Positions 16,342 to 23,846 of a DNA stretch of 64,000 nucleotides are shown piece after piece (the stretch's first letter is position 1; each line of letters opens with the position of its first letter). The translations under genes were made by a program, and so were the position numbers. The notes under the pieces were generated by a model that ran no database searches, was not told the DNA's origin, and saw only the letters and a list, made by a program, of their open reading frames with translations. Source of the DNA: Pelagibius sp. CAU 1746 (GTDB taxonomy: Bacteria > Pseudomonadota > Alphaproteobacteria > Kiloniellales > Kiloniellaceae); NCBI RefSeq assembly GCF_039839785.1, contig NZ_JBDOQT010000001.1:3162001-3226000 (forward strand). Reading direction: 5' to 3'.

Positions 16342-17526
16342 CTAGCTACAACCCGCTTCGGGCGCGATGCGGCCCAAGTCCTCGACGGTCACCAGCCCAC
16401 TGCCCTCGGTCTTGGCGAGGAACATCGGCAGGGTCACGTGATGGTCGGCGCTGCCGATGCTGACCGGCCCGGCCGGCGTCGAGACGGTCAGGCCTTCCAG
16501 ACCGTCAACCACCGCCTCGGGGCCCACTTCGCCCTTGCGCACCAAGGCGTCGCGCAATGCGTTCACGGCGTTGTAGTGGGTCATGACATAGTGGGAGATC
16601 GGCACCTCGCCGCCGGCCTGGGCGCGGATGCGCGCAACGAAGTCCGTCACCCCAGGCTGCGTGCCGGAGGCGACGAAGGGCACGGTCACCCACATGTTCT
16701 GGCCGCCGCCGGGCCCGAAAGCGCCGAGGTAGGTTTCCGCAAAGCCCAGGAAGGCCACCGTCACCTTTTCGAAGAGACCGAAAGCTTCGGCCTGCTTGAT
16801 GAAGGTGATGCCGTCGCCGCCCGGCAGCGCGAAGAGCAGCACTTTGGCGCCGCTGTCGGCGATGCGGCGGATGACCGGTGCGAACTCCTTCACGCCCCAG
16901 GGCGTGAACTCCTCGCCGGCGATGGTGCCGCCGAGCCCGCCGATGATGGTCTTCGCGGTCTCGAACTGCCGCTGCGGCCAAACGTAGTCGGCCCCGAAGC
17001 AGTAGGTGCTGCCCCCGAAGTTCTCGTGCATGTAGGGCAGCAACTGGCCCAGTTCCTGGTTCGGCACGGTGTTGAAAGAGAAGATATAGCGGCTGCAGGC
17101 GCCGCCCTCGTAGTTGGTGGCGTAGAGCAGCGGCACCTTCGAGCGTTCCACCGTCGCCGCCATGGCGTCGCGCGAAGACGAAAGGATCGGGCCGGTCAGC
17201 GCCACCGCGCCGTCGCGCCCGATCAAGGTGCGCGCTTTCTCCACAGACGTCTTGGGATCGGTCTTGTTGTCCTCGTAGAGAATTTCCAGGGGGCGGCCCA
17301 GGATGCCGCCGGCGTCGTTGATTTCCTTCATCGCCAGATCGAGGCCCAGCTTGGCCTGGTTGCCGAAGAGCTCCAGGCCGCCGGAGAAAGGCAGCACCGC
17401 GCCGACCCGGATGGGATCGGCCGCCAGAACCCGCGTGGCCAATCCGGGCAGCGCGCCCGCCCCGGCGGCGGCACCGGCCGCCGCCGCGCCGGAGGCCAGA
17501 AGTCGACGTCGAGAAATCTTGATCAT
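16342..17526 (-). CDS. ABC transporter substrate-binding protein, Leu/Ile/Val/urea-amide type
   Basis: 394 residues. A twin-arginine-like leader (SRRRLLASGAAAAG) is followed by a type I periplasmic binding fold: IRVGAVLPFSGGLELFG, KEINDAGGILGRPLEILYEDNKTDP, and later GADYVWPQRQ. The last, a YxWPQ-type element, recalls the UrtA/FmdD (urea and short-chain amide) branch. It is the first gene of the transporter operon, with AGGGGAT upstream of ATG. It captures the ligand in the periplasm. The adjacent amidase-type hydrolase makes nicotinamide or another carboxamide a reasonable but unproven ligand. Confidence 0.88.
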   Translation of the reverse strand: MIKISRRRLLASGAAAAGAAAGAGALPGLATRVLAADPIRVGAVLPFSGGLELFGNQAKLGLDLAMKEINDAGGILGRPLEILYEDNKTDPKTSVEKARTLIGRDGAVALTGPILSSSRDAMAATVERSKVPLLYATNYEGGACSRYIFSFNTVPNQELGQLLPYMHENFGGSTYCFGADYVWPQRQFETAKTIIGGLGGTIAGEEFTPWGVKEFAPVIRRIADSGAKVLLFALPGGDGITFIKQAEAFGLFEKVTVAFLGFAETYLGAFGPGGGQNMWVTVPFVASGTQPGVTDFVARIRAQAGGEVPISHYVMTHYNAVNALRDALVRKGEVGPEAVVDGLEGLTVSTPAGPVSIGSADHHVTLPMFLAKTEGSGLVTVEDLGRIAPEAGCS

Positions 17527-17691
17527 GACCGCATCCCCTGAATTGCCTGTATTGCGTTGTAGCGCATTGTTCCGGCGGAGAGTTTGGCCCGGTTCCTGTT
17601 GCGCTGCAACACCTTGACGGTTCGACGAAGCCGCTTTGCCCCATTTGGGGGTTTGCAGGCGGCAGTGGCTTTGCTAACTCTCCGCCGTCTT

Positions 17692-17848
17692 CCGGGCCCT
17701 TCGGGCGCCTGGAAGTTTCCGGGCCCTTCGGGCGTCTGGAAGTTTCCGGGCCCTTCGGGCGTCTGGAAGTTTCCGGGCCCTTCGGGCGTCTGGAAGTTTC
17801 CGGGCCCTTCGGGCGTCTGGAAGTTTCCGGGCCCTTCGGGCCCCGGGG
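17692..17848. repeat. 27-bp tandem repeat array with nested microhairpins
   Basis: Five full head-to-tail copies start at 17692, 17719, 17746, 17773 and 17800, and a partial sixth at 17827. The unit begins CCGGGCCCTTCGGGCG and ends TCTGGAAGTTT. Copy 1 differs by one base (GCCTGG for GTCTGG); copies 2-5 look identical. Each unit contains the mini-hairpin GCCC-TTC-GGGC. The array abuts the 5' end of tRNA-Ser. There are no unique spacers, so it is not CRISPR. Function unknown. Confidence 0.95.
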
Positions 17849-17938
17849 GGAGGGGTGGCCGAGTGGTTTAAGGCACCAGTCTTGAAAACTGGCATGGGTG
17901 GAAGCCCATCGTGGGTTCGAATCCCACCCCCTCCGCCA
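17849..17938 (+). tRNA. tRNA-Ser (UGA)
   Basis: A 90-nt cloverleaf. Acceptor GGAGGGG (17849-17855) pairs with CCCCTCC (17928-17934), with discriminator G and an encoded CCA end (17936-17938). The anticodon stem CCAGT/ACTGG encloses loop CTTGAAA with anticodon TGA (17883-17885). A long variable arm, typical of tRNA-Ser, separates it from the T arm GTGGG-TTCGAAT-CCCAC. It reads UCA and other UCN codons. The 5' end follows directly on the 27-bp repeat array, so promoter and processing signals must lie in or before the repeats. Confidence 0.97.
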
Positions 17939-18192
17939 CCAAGGCACTGGCGATGCGCCCCACCGGGTCGCCGCCGGCCGCTCCATGAGTTTCTTGCGCG
18001 CCGTCGCCCATGAGCCAATCCATGCCGCGAACGGAAAGGCCGCGCCGGCTATCAGAGGCTCAATGGAAGGATAGTCCGAATCCAAGCGGCGCCCGACTTG
18101 GAGGCTTCCAAGACCTGGCCGCGCTCCCCTAGACTTCCGCCCTTCCGGCGGCCCGCCCAATTCCGGCGACAGCCGCCCTCGCAGGAGCAAGT

Positions 18193-19371
18193 ATGGTACC
18201 GACGTTGCATTTCAGCCGCTCGGAGTTCGCGGCCCGTGTCGAGAAGACCCAACAGGCGATGGAGCGCCAGGGCATCGACGCCCTGATCGTCAGCGATCCT
18301 TCCAACATGGCTTGGTTGACCGGTTACGACGGCTGGTCGTTCTACGTACATCAGGCGGTGGTGCTGCCGGTCGACGACGCCCCCGTCTGGTTCGGACGTT
18401 CCCAGGACGCAAACGGCGCCCGCCGCACGACCTGGCTGGCGCCGGACCGCATCGAGAGCTACGCCGATCACTACGTGCAATCCACCGAGCGGCACCCCAT
18501 GCAGGCGCTTGCGGAAATCATCGCGCGCCGCGGCTGGGACAAGCGGCGCATCGGCGTGGAGATGGACAACTACTATTTCAGCGCCGCGGCCTTCGCCGCG
18601 CTGCAAAAGGGCCTGCCCAACGCGAGCTTTCTGGATGCCACCTCCCTGGTGAACTGGCAGCGCGCGATCAAGTCCCCGCAAGAACTGAGCTATATGGAAA
18701 ATGCCGCGCGCATCGTCGAGCGCATGCACGCGCGCATCTTCGAAGTGATCGAACCGGGCATGCGCAAGAACGACCTGGTGGCCGAGATCCTGCATGCCGG
18801 CGCCCGGGGCACAGAAGAGACCGGCGGCGACTATCCGGCCATCGTGCCGCTGCTGCCCTCGGGGTCTGACGCGGCGGCGCCGCACCTCACCTGGGATGAT
18901 CGTCCCCTGCAGTCCGGCGAGGGAACTTTTTTCGAGATCGCCGGCTGCTACCGGCGCTACCACTGTCCCTTGTCGCGCACGGTCTTCCTCGGCAAGCCGA
19001 CGCCGAACTTCATCGAAGCCGAAAAGGCCGTATTGGAAGGCATGGAAGCGGGCCTTGCCGAGGCCCGGCCCGGGCGTAGCTGCGAGGATATCGCCAAGTC
19101 CTTCTTCGCCGTGCTGGCGCGCTACGGCATCGAGAAGGACAACCGCACCGGCTATTCCATCGGCCTCAGCTATCCGCCGGACTGGGGCGAGCGCACCATG
19201 AGCCTGCGTGCCGGCGACACCACCGAACTGCAGCCGGGGATGACCTTCCATTTCATGACCGGACTATGGCTCGACGACTGGGGCTTCGAGACCACGGAGA
19301 GCATTGTCATCACCGAAAGCGGCGCGCGCTGCCTGGCCAAGGTGCCGCGCAAGCTTTTCGTCAAGGACTAG
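18193..19371 (+). CDS. doeA: Ectoine hydrolase (M24 peptidase family)
   Basis: 392 residues, ATG with AGGAG upstream. A creatinase/aminopeptidase-P (pita-bread) protein with an N-terminal domain (MAWLTGYDGWSFYVHQ) and a catalytic-like C-terminal domain (GTFFEIAGCYRRYHCPLSRTV, GLSYPPDWGE, TFHFMTGLW). The canonical metal-binding Asp/His/Glu set is incomplete, as in DoeA/EutD. The immediate downstream gene is DoeB-like, which strengthens the assignment. DoeA opens the ectoine ring to N-alpha-acetyl-2,4-diaminobutyrate in the cytoplasm. Without doeB alone it could be read as a generic Xaa-Pro peptidase. Confidence 0.88.
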   Translation: MVPTLHFSRSEFAARVEKTQQAMERQGIDALIVSDPSNMAWLTGYDGWSFYVHQAVVLPVDDAPVWFGRSQDANGARRTTWLAPDRIESYADHYVQSTERHPMQALAEIIARRGWDKRRIGVEMDNYYFSAAAFAALQKGLPNASFLDATSLVNWQRAIKSPQELSYMENAARIVERMHARIFEVIEPGMRKNDLVAEILHAGARGTEETGGDYPAIVPLLPSGSDAAAPHLTWDDRPLQSGEGTFFEIAGCYRRYHCPLSRTVFLGKPTPNFIEAEKAVLEGMEAGLAEARPGRSCEDIAKSFFAVLARYGIEKDNRTGYSIGLSYPPDWGERTMSLRAGDTTELQPGMTFHFMTGLWLDDWGFETTESIVITESGARCLAKVPRKLFVKD

Positions 19372-19391
19372 TCATCAACACCAGGTACGTC

Positions 19392-20387
19392 ATGGCCATC
19401 AATCCGATCTCCTGTTCCCTAGATTTCGACCAAGACGGCGTCCAACATGGGCATCTGAAGCTGCCCTATTCACGCGACGATTCCGCCTGGGGCGCCATCC
19501 TCATCCCGATCACCGTCATCAAGAACGGCGACGGTCCGACGGCGCTCTTCACCGGCGGCAACCACGGCGACGAGTACGAAGGCCCGATCGCCCTGCTGGA
19601 TATGGCCTTGAACCTGGAGCCCGCGGCGATCTCCGGCCGGGTGATCCTGCTGCCGATGATGAACCACCCGGCGGTGCGCAGCGGGCGGCGCACCTCACCC
19701 ATAGACGGCGGCAACCTCAATCGCCTGTTTCCCGGCAAAGCTGACGGAACCATCACGCAAAAGATCGCCGACTACGTCACCACGGCCCTCTTACCCCTGG
19801 CCGACGTCATCGTCGATCTGCACTCCGGCGGAAAGACGCTGGAGTTCGTCCCCTACGCGGCCAGCCACCGCCTGCCCCAGGACCCGGCGCTGGAGGCGCG
19901 CTGTACGGCGGCCATGCAGGCCTTCAACGCCCCCTACTCCATGATCATGCTGGAGCTGGATGCCGTCGGCATGCTGGATACGGAGGCCGAGGCTCGCGGC
20001 AAGATCTTCGTCACCACCGAGCTCGGCGGCGGCGGCAGCACCACCCCCCACAGCGTTGCGGTGGCCAAGCGCGGCTTGCGAAATGTCCTGCGGCACGTCG
20101 GCATTCTGCCGGGGCAGGCAGAGATGCAGCCGAGCGCACAGCTCGACATGCCCGACGAACGCTGCTTCGTCACCTCCGAACATGCGGGCATGCTGGAGTT
20201 CATGGTCGACCTCGGAGCGGCCGTCAGCGAGGGCGACGTGATCGCCAGGGTCTACGACCTGGACCGCAGCGGCTGGCGCCCGGTCGAATACACCGCCTAC
20301 CGCGACGGCGTGGTCGCCGGGCGGCACTACCCCGGCCTGGTCCAGAGCGGCGACACCCTAGCGGTCATCGCCGTCCCGGCCGACTGA
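19392..20387 (+). CDS. doeB: N-alpha-acetyl-L-2,4-diaminobutyrate deacetylase
   Basis: 331 residues from ATG 19392, with AGGTA upstream, 20 bp after doeA. Succinylglutamate desuccinylase/aspartoacylase fold with zinc ligands H58 and E61 (GGNHGDEYEG) and H144 (DLHSGG), and the NLNRLFPG substrate loop. Conserved TTELGGGGSTTP and a C-terminal beta domain complete the family length. It removes the acetyl group from the ectoine-hydrolysis product to give 2,4-diaminobutyrate. The later pathway genes doeC/doeD and the usual enuR/asnC-type regulators are not adjacent. Confidence 0.9.
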   Translation: MAINPISCSLDFDQDGVQHGHLKLPYSRDDSAWGAILIPITVIKNGDGPTALFTGGNHGDEYEGPIALLDMALNLEPAAISGRVILLPMMNHPAVRSGRRTSPIDGGNLNRLFPGKADGTITQKIADYVTTALLPLADVIVDLHSGGKTLEFVPYAASHRLPQDPALEARCTAAMQAFNAPYSMIMLELDAVGMLDTEAEARGKIFVTTELGGGGSTTPHSVAVAKRGLRNVLRHVGILPGQAEMQPSAQLDMPDERCFVTSEHAGMLEFMVDLGAAVSEGDVIARVYDLDRSGWRPVEYTAYRDGVVAGRHYPGLVQSGDTLAVIAVPAD

Positions 20388-20403
20388 GGCCCTGCCGGCG
20401 AAA

Positions 20404-20432
20404 CCGCGCGCAGGGGGCCGCGCGCGGCTCTT
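20404..20432 (+). terminator. Probable terminator between doeB and the convergent Hint operon
   Basis: Stem CCGCGCGC (20404-20411) with GCGCGCGG (20420-20427), then CTCTTT. It sits 17 bp past the doeB stop and 22 bp before the end of the convergent Hint gene. The T-tract is weak, so intrinsic termination is only probable. Confidence 0.5.
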
Positions 20433-20448
20433 TCCGCGACTTCTGTGG

Positions 20449-21495
20449 TTATCGCTGCCATCCGTTCTCGACGGCTGTGGCTTCCTGATCCGGCGGCAGA
20501 GGCTCGCCCTCGATCTCCTGTTCGGTGAAGCTGTCGTCGGCTCCACGGCCGCGGCCGCGGCCGCGGTGATCGTCGCCGTCCTCGGTTTCGACCAACTCCC
20601 CGTCTTCGCCCGCTTCGCCGTGCTCCCCATGTTCACCGTGCTCGCCGTGTTCGCCGTGTTCGCCGGCGATGTCATCGCCTCCGCGGCCCTGACCACGGCC
20701 GCGGCCACGGCCCCGGCCACGGTGATCGCCGTCGTCTTCTCCGGAGGCCGATTCACCGCCCTCGCCGTGATCGTCGTCGCCGCGCTCACCGCCCCCGCGA
20801 TCGTCGCCACCGCGCTCGCCCCCGCCGCGGTCGTCGCCACCGCGATCGCCTCCGCCGCCTGACTCGCCGCCCTTGTTGTGAACAACGAACCCGTTGGCGA
20901 TGTAGGTGTGATCGCCGTCAAGGAGGAGGTTGTAGACACGAAGCTGCGGGTCCGCTTCGATGCTGTGTATGCGCTCCAACGGCAGCAGGACCGTATCGAG
21001 TTCGCAGGCCAGGGCGAGGTTGCCGGAAACGGCATTGCAAGCCGGCACCGCCACGGCGACCAGGTCGCCACAGCCGAGCCGTCCCACCTTCAGCGCGGGG
21101 TTCTCTTCCGCCGTTGCCGCGGGCGCGATTGATTTCCAGCCGGCCGGCGTAAGGAACGGGTGTTCCTCGGTCACGAAAGCTTCTCCGCCGTTGAAGCCGT
21201 AGAGCTTGCGCCCGGCCAGATGCGGGCGCTCCACGGCTACGACGCGGTTCGCCCTCCCCGAGCTGCTGATCACGTGATCTCCGGGCTTGATATCGCAGAT
21301 GCGCTTTTCACTGCCGCCGGCCATGAGCACGAGGGTTGTCGCCGTAAAACAGCTCTTGGCTTCGGCGGTCTGCAGGGCAACCTCGGCTCCCTGCCAGTCG
21401 ATTGTGAGGGACAGTGGCGTCGCGGCCAGGGCGAGGCCCAGAATACTGGTGCTGGCCAGAAGCCGAATATGCGTGGTGCTTTTTCCGGCAGACAT
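20449..21495 (-). CDS. Secreted Hint (intein/hedgehog-like) domain protein with Asp/Gly/Arg-rich tail (Hint-1)
   Basis: 348 residues from ATG 21495, chosen for its GGGAGA ribosome site. A signal peptide (LLASTSILGLALAA) precedes a complete Hint domain: Cys49 (SCFTATTLVLM), the block-B TEEH motif (109-112, followed by PFLT), block-F NLLLDGDHTYIANG and terminal VVHN (H206-N207). The residue after Asn is Lys, not Cys/Ser/Thr, so protein splicing is unlikely, but self-cleavage is possible. The remaining 140 residues are low-complexity (GGDDRGGGE-, GEHGEHGEH- and RGRGRG-type runs), ending in PDQEATAVENGWQR. It is the last gene of the operon with the oxygenase. Paralogue of the gene at 22663. Confidence 0.85.
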   Translation of the reverse strand: MSAGKSTTHIRLLASTSILGLALAATPLSLTIDWQGAEVALQTAEAKSCFTATTLVLMAGGSEKRICDIKPGDHVISSSGRANRVVAVERPHLAGRKLYGFNGGEAFVTEEHPFLTPAGWKSIAPAATAEENPALKVGRLGCGDLVAVAVPACNAVSGNLALACELDTVLLPLERIHSIEADPQLRVYNLLLDGDHTYIANGFVVHNKGGESGGGGDRGGDDRGGGERGGDDRGGGERGDDDHGEGGESASGEDDGDHRGRGRGRGRGQGRGGDDIAGEHGEHGEHGEHGEHGEAGEDGELVETEDGDDHRGRGRGRGADDSFTEQEIEGEPLPPDQEATAVENGWQR

Positions 21496-21595
21496 TTGCG
21501 ATCTCCCATTCGTGAAAAGGCTGATGTCTCGACAACACTTCACGGCGGGCAAACGATCCCGCAACGGGAACTCGATCGCTGAAATTTTTCCGGGC

Positions 21596-22267
21596 TTAAG
21601 GATCCGACCACATGCGGAGCAGGTTGGCGTAGACCTTGAAGGCGATATCCGTTTCCTCGGAATCCGGGTCGGCCTTCATGAGGCGGCGGCGGACCCTATC
21701 GACATCGTAGAGCATCTCGCGCCGCGAAGGGTCGGCGACGTAGCTCTGCACCCAGGTGACCGCTGCGAGACGCTCGCCCGCAGTCACAGGTTTCACCCGA
21801 TGCAAAGTGCTTGAGGGATAGACCACGGCCGAGCCCGCCGGCAGCTTCACCTCCTGCGGTCCGTAGGGGCTGGCCATCTCCAGTTCTCCGCCGTCGTAGT
21901 CCTCCGGACTGCTGAGAAAAACGGTGACGGAGAGATCGCTCCGCAGCCGGTCGCGGTTACCCATCAAGGCGTCGTCGACGTGCAGGCCATAATCCATGCC
22001 CGGGCGGTACCGGCTGAACAGCGGACGATGGACGGTTTTCGGCAGGGCGGCCCGCTGAAACTCCGCACTGCCCATCAAGGCATCGAGCACCATTCTGTCG
22101 ATGACCTTGCGGCTGCTGTCCTTGGGGCTCAGTTGCTCGTTATGCTTGACCCGCTTGGCGCGAAAGCCGGCGGTTTTCTGGCCATCGACGAACTCGCCTT
22201 CTTTCATGGCCTGCCTGATTTTCTTCAGGGCAGGCCAGTCCAGCACCCCATCGATCGTCGCAAGCAT
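21596..22267 (-). CDS. Fe(II)/2-oxoglutarate-dependent dioxygenase, PiuC/PKHD type
   Basis: 223 residues, full PiuC/YbiX length. Double-stranded beta-helix with iron ligands H96 and D98 (YGLHVDDALM) and H156 (STLHRVKP), plus the 2OG-binding Arg166 (GERLAAVTW). The C-terminal LYDVDRVRR helix is typical of the family. PKHD hydroxylases are annotated as prolyl-4-hydroxylase-like or iron-uptake-associated; physiological substrates are mostly unknown. It has no signal peptide, so it is cytoplasmic. It begins 9 bp after the small lipoprotein gene. Its position between two Hint genes raises the possibility that it hydroxylates the low-complexity tails; this is speculation. Confidence 0.92.
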   Translation of the reverse strand: MLATIDGVLDWPALKKIRQAMKEGEFVDGQKTAGFRAKRVKHNEQLSPKDSSRKVIDRMVLDALMGSAEFQRAALPKTVHRPLFSRYRPGMDYGLHVDDALMGNRDRLRSDLSVTVFLSSPEDYDGGELEMASPYGPQEVKLPAGSAVVYPSSTLHRVKPVTAGERLAAVTWVQSYVADPSRREMLYDVDRVRRRLMKADPDSEETDIAFKVYANLLRMWSDP

Positions 22268-22276
22268 GGGCCCAAC

Positions 22277-22663
22277 CTATGATCTTATCGGCTTCCACAA
22301 GCCATCACCGTCCCTGCAGGCCGTGCGCTGCCGGTGAGCCCGCCCGTTCGCGCCCGCATTGACCACTTCGACGTACTCCCGGCAATAGAAGCCGGCCGAG
22401 CTGCGATAGGTGCGCAAGGGCGTTATTTCGCCATAGCTGCCGTCTTCGATATAGTTCCAAGATAGTGTCGTCTTGCTGCGCGCGGACTCCAGAGCTTCCT
22501 GGACCGTATTGCGTGCCAGCACTTCCGCGCGTGGCGCGAGAGCGTCGTAGACCGGGTCTCCCCGGTCCGACGACGGCGACTGCGCGCAGGCACCCAGCAG
22601 CAGGAAGGTGACGGCGCCGGCCGTGGACTGCAGTGCCAGGCTGGCTTTGCCGCGCACCGCCAT
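22277..22663 (-). CDS. Small lipoprotein with a C-terminal two-Cys domain shared with the nearby anti-sigma factor
   Basis: I favour ATG 22663, which overlaps the Hint-2 stop as TGATG; an in-frame ATG at 22672 also exists. The protein has a lipobox (LLGAC) and a C-terminal domain with PLRTYRSSAGFYCREY and TACRDGDGLWKP. This resembles the RT0821/Lpp0805-type surface-antigen tail found in 17-kDa-like lipoproteins. The same pattern ends the anti-sigma factor at 24395. The two conserved Cys could form a disulfide. Location is an envelope membrane. Function is unknown; the context suggests sensing or signalling for the sigma factor. Confidence 0.75.
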   Translation of the reverse strand: MAVRGKASLALQSTAGAVTFLLLGACAQSPSSDRGDPVYDALAPRAEVLARNTVQEALESARSKTTLSWNYIEDGSYGEITPLRTYRSSAGFYCREYVEVVNAGANGRAHRQRTACRDGDGLWKPIRS

Positions 22664-23610
22664 CACTGCCATCCCCGCTCGATCAGGTCCGCCTCTTCAT
22701 CCGGCGAGAGGTCATCGCTCGCCTCCCCAGGATCTCCCGGGAAAAAGTCGTCGCCGCCACGCTCTCCACTTTCACCGCTTTCGTCTTCGTCTTCGTCATC
22801 ATCATCATCGTCGTCGTCGCCGGATTCACCGCCTTCGCCGCTCTCGCCCGACTCGCCGCCGTCGTCGCCGCTCTCGCCGCCTTCTCCGCCATCGTCATCG
22901 CCGCCGTCGTCGCCGCCGTCGTCGCCGCCTTCCCCGCCATCGTCGCCACCGTCGTCGCCGCCGTCGTCACCACCGTCGTCATCCCCTTTGTTGTGAACGA
23001 CAAAGCCATCGGCGATGTAACTATGGTCGCCGTCGAGCAGCAAGTTATAGACCGTGGTCTCGGGGGCGGCGGCACAGGCGGTCACGCTGTTGAGCGGCTG
23101 CAGCCAGAACTCGATCTCGCTATCCCGCGCCAAGTTGTCGGCGGCGCCCTGCGGAACCGCCTGCCGCGCCATGGTCAGCAGGTCGCCGGCCAGCAGCGCC
23201 GTCACTTTTAGCGCGGCGTTCTCGCGGGCCGTCGCGGTCGGATCGATAGCCTTCCAGCCCGCCATGGTCAGGAAGGGGTGTTCCGCCGTGACGAAAGCCC
23301 GCCCGCCATTGAAGGCGTACAGCCTCCGGGCGCCCAAACGCGGCGTCTCGACGGCCACCACGCGGTTGATGCCCCCGCGCCCGCCGCGCACTAGGTCGCC
23401 GGGACGCAGCGATTCGATGGGCCGCTGGCTGCCGTCGGCCATCAGCACCTTGGTGCCGGCCAGAAAACAGGAACTCCCGGATTCCGCGTAACTCAGGCCG
23501 GCGCCGCCAATATCGGGGTCCAAGACGACCGGCGCGGCCGTCAGCGTCAGGGCGACGATACTGGTGGTCGCCATCAGACGGGTCAAAATGACCTTATTCC
23601 GGCGTTTCAT
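22663..23610 (-). CDS. Secreted Hint domain protein with Asp/Gly/Glu-rich acidic tail (Hint-2)
   Basis: 315 residues from ATG 23610, with AGAGGGA upstream. A signal peptide (MATTSIVALTLTAAP) leads to Hint Cys48 (SCFLAGTKVLM), TAEH (108-111) and VVHN (H206-N207), the same residue numbers as Hint-1, again followed by Lys-Gly. The last 108 residues are extremely acidic (DDGGDDGG repeats and a run of eight Asp), ending PDEEADLIERGWQ. Glu/Asp-Gly runs suggest Ca2+ binding or a disordered extracellular chain. It is the promoter-proximal gene of a four-gene minus-strand operon and lies 237 bp from the divergent sigma gene. Autoprocessing is inferred from motifs only. Confidence 0.85.
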   Translation of the reverse strand: MKRRNKVILTRLMATTSIVALTLTAAPVVLDPDIGGAGLSYAESGSSCFLAGTKVLMADGSQRPIESLRPGDLVRGGRGGINRVVAVETPRLGARRLYAFNGGRAFVTAEHPFLTMAGWKAIDPTATARENAALKVTALLAGDLLTMARQAVPQGAADNLARDSEIEFWLQPLNSVTACAAAPETTVYNLLLDGDHSYIADGFVVHNKGDDDGGDDGGDDGGDDGGEGGDDGGDDGGDDDGGEGGESGDDGGESGESGEGGESGDDDDDDDDEDEDESGESGERGGDDFFPGDPGEASDDLSPDEEADLIERGWQ

Positions 23611-23846
23611 GGCAACGAATCCCTCTGCCAGGGGTGAAGCGGGGCGCCCGCGGAGAGCCCCGGAATACATCAATAACCCGCAAGTCTGCCATTTCATCCC
23701 GATTCCGTCGATAATCTGGAAAAAAGTTGCTTCACATCGGAAAATTGTCCACTCCGGAGGGATGAAACTGCGCCCCCGGGTGTTGTTGGAACGTTGGAGA
23801 GCGGCATCGCGGGCCGGGCGCGCATTGCTGGCGGAGGGAACAACGC
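23611..23846. promoter_or_regulatory. Divergent promoter region between the Hint operon and the ECF sigma gene
   Basis: A 236-bp interval with a lower-GC core (about 23705-23755: ATAATCTGGAAAAAAG and GGAAAATTGTCC). It must hold the promoters of both the minus-strand Hint-2 operon and the plus-strand sigma/anti-sigma pair. I could not identify a convincing ECF -35/-10 pair by eye. The position is firm; the elements are not. Confidence 0.5.

Larger units (their letters stand above)
17527..18192. other. 666-bp gene-free interval with tandem repeats and tRNA-Ser
   Basis: From 17527 to 17691 lies the promoter region of the minus-strand transporter operon; I see no clear promoter boxes. From 17692 runs a 27-bp tandem array reaching the tRNA-Ser gene. 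From 17939 to 18192 there is no recognisable gene; its end carries the AGGAG ribosome site of doeA. The in-frame minus-strand peptide across the repeats (repeated ARRARKLPD) is an artefact of the array. Confidence 0.6.

Noticed and set aside
17692-17848. Possible CRISPR array
   Set aside because: The repeats are head-to-tail with no unique spacers and no cas genes nearby.
17674-18018. A minus-strand protein with repeated ARRARKLPD units
   Set aside because: It is simply the 27-bp tandem array (a multiple of three) and the tRNA read in frame; no start signal and no homology.
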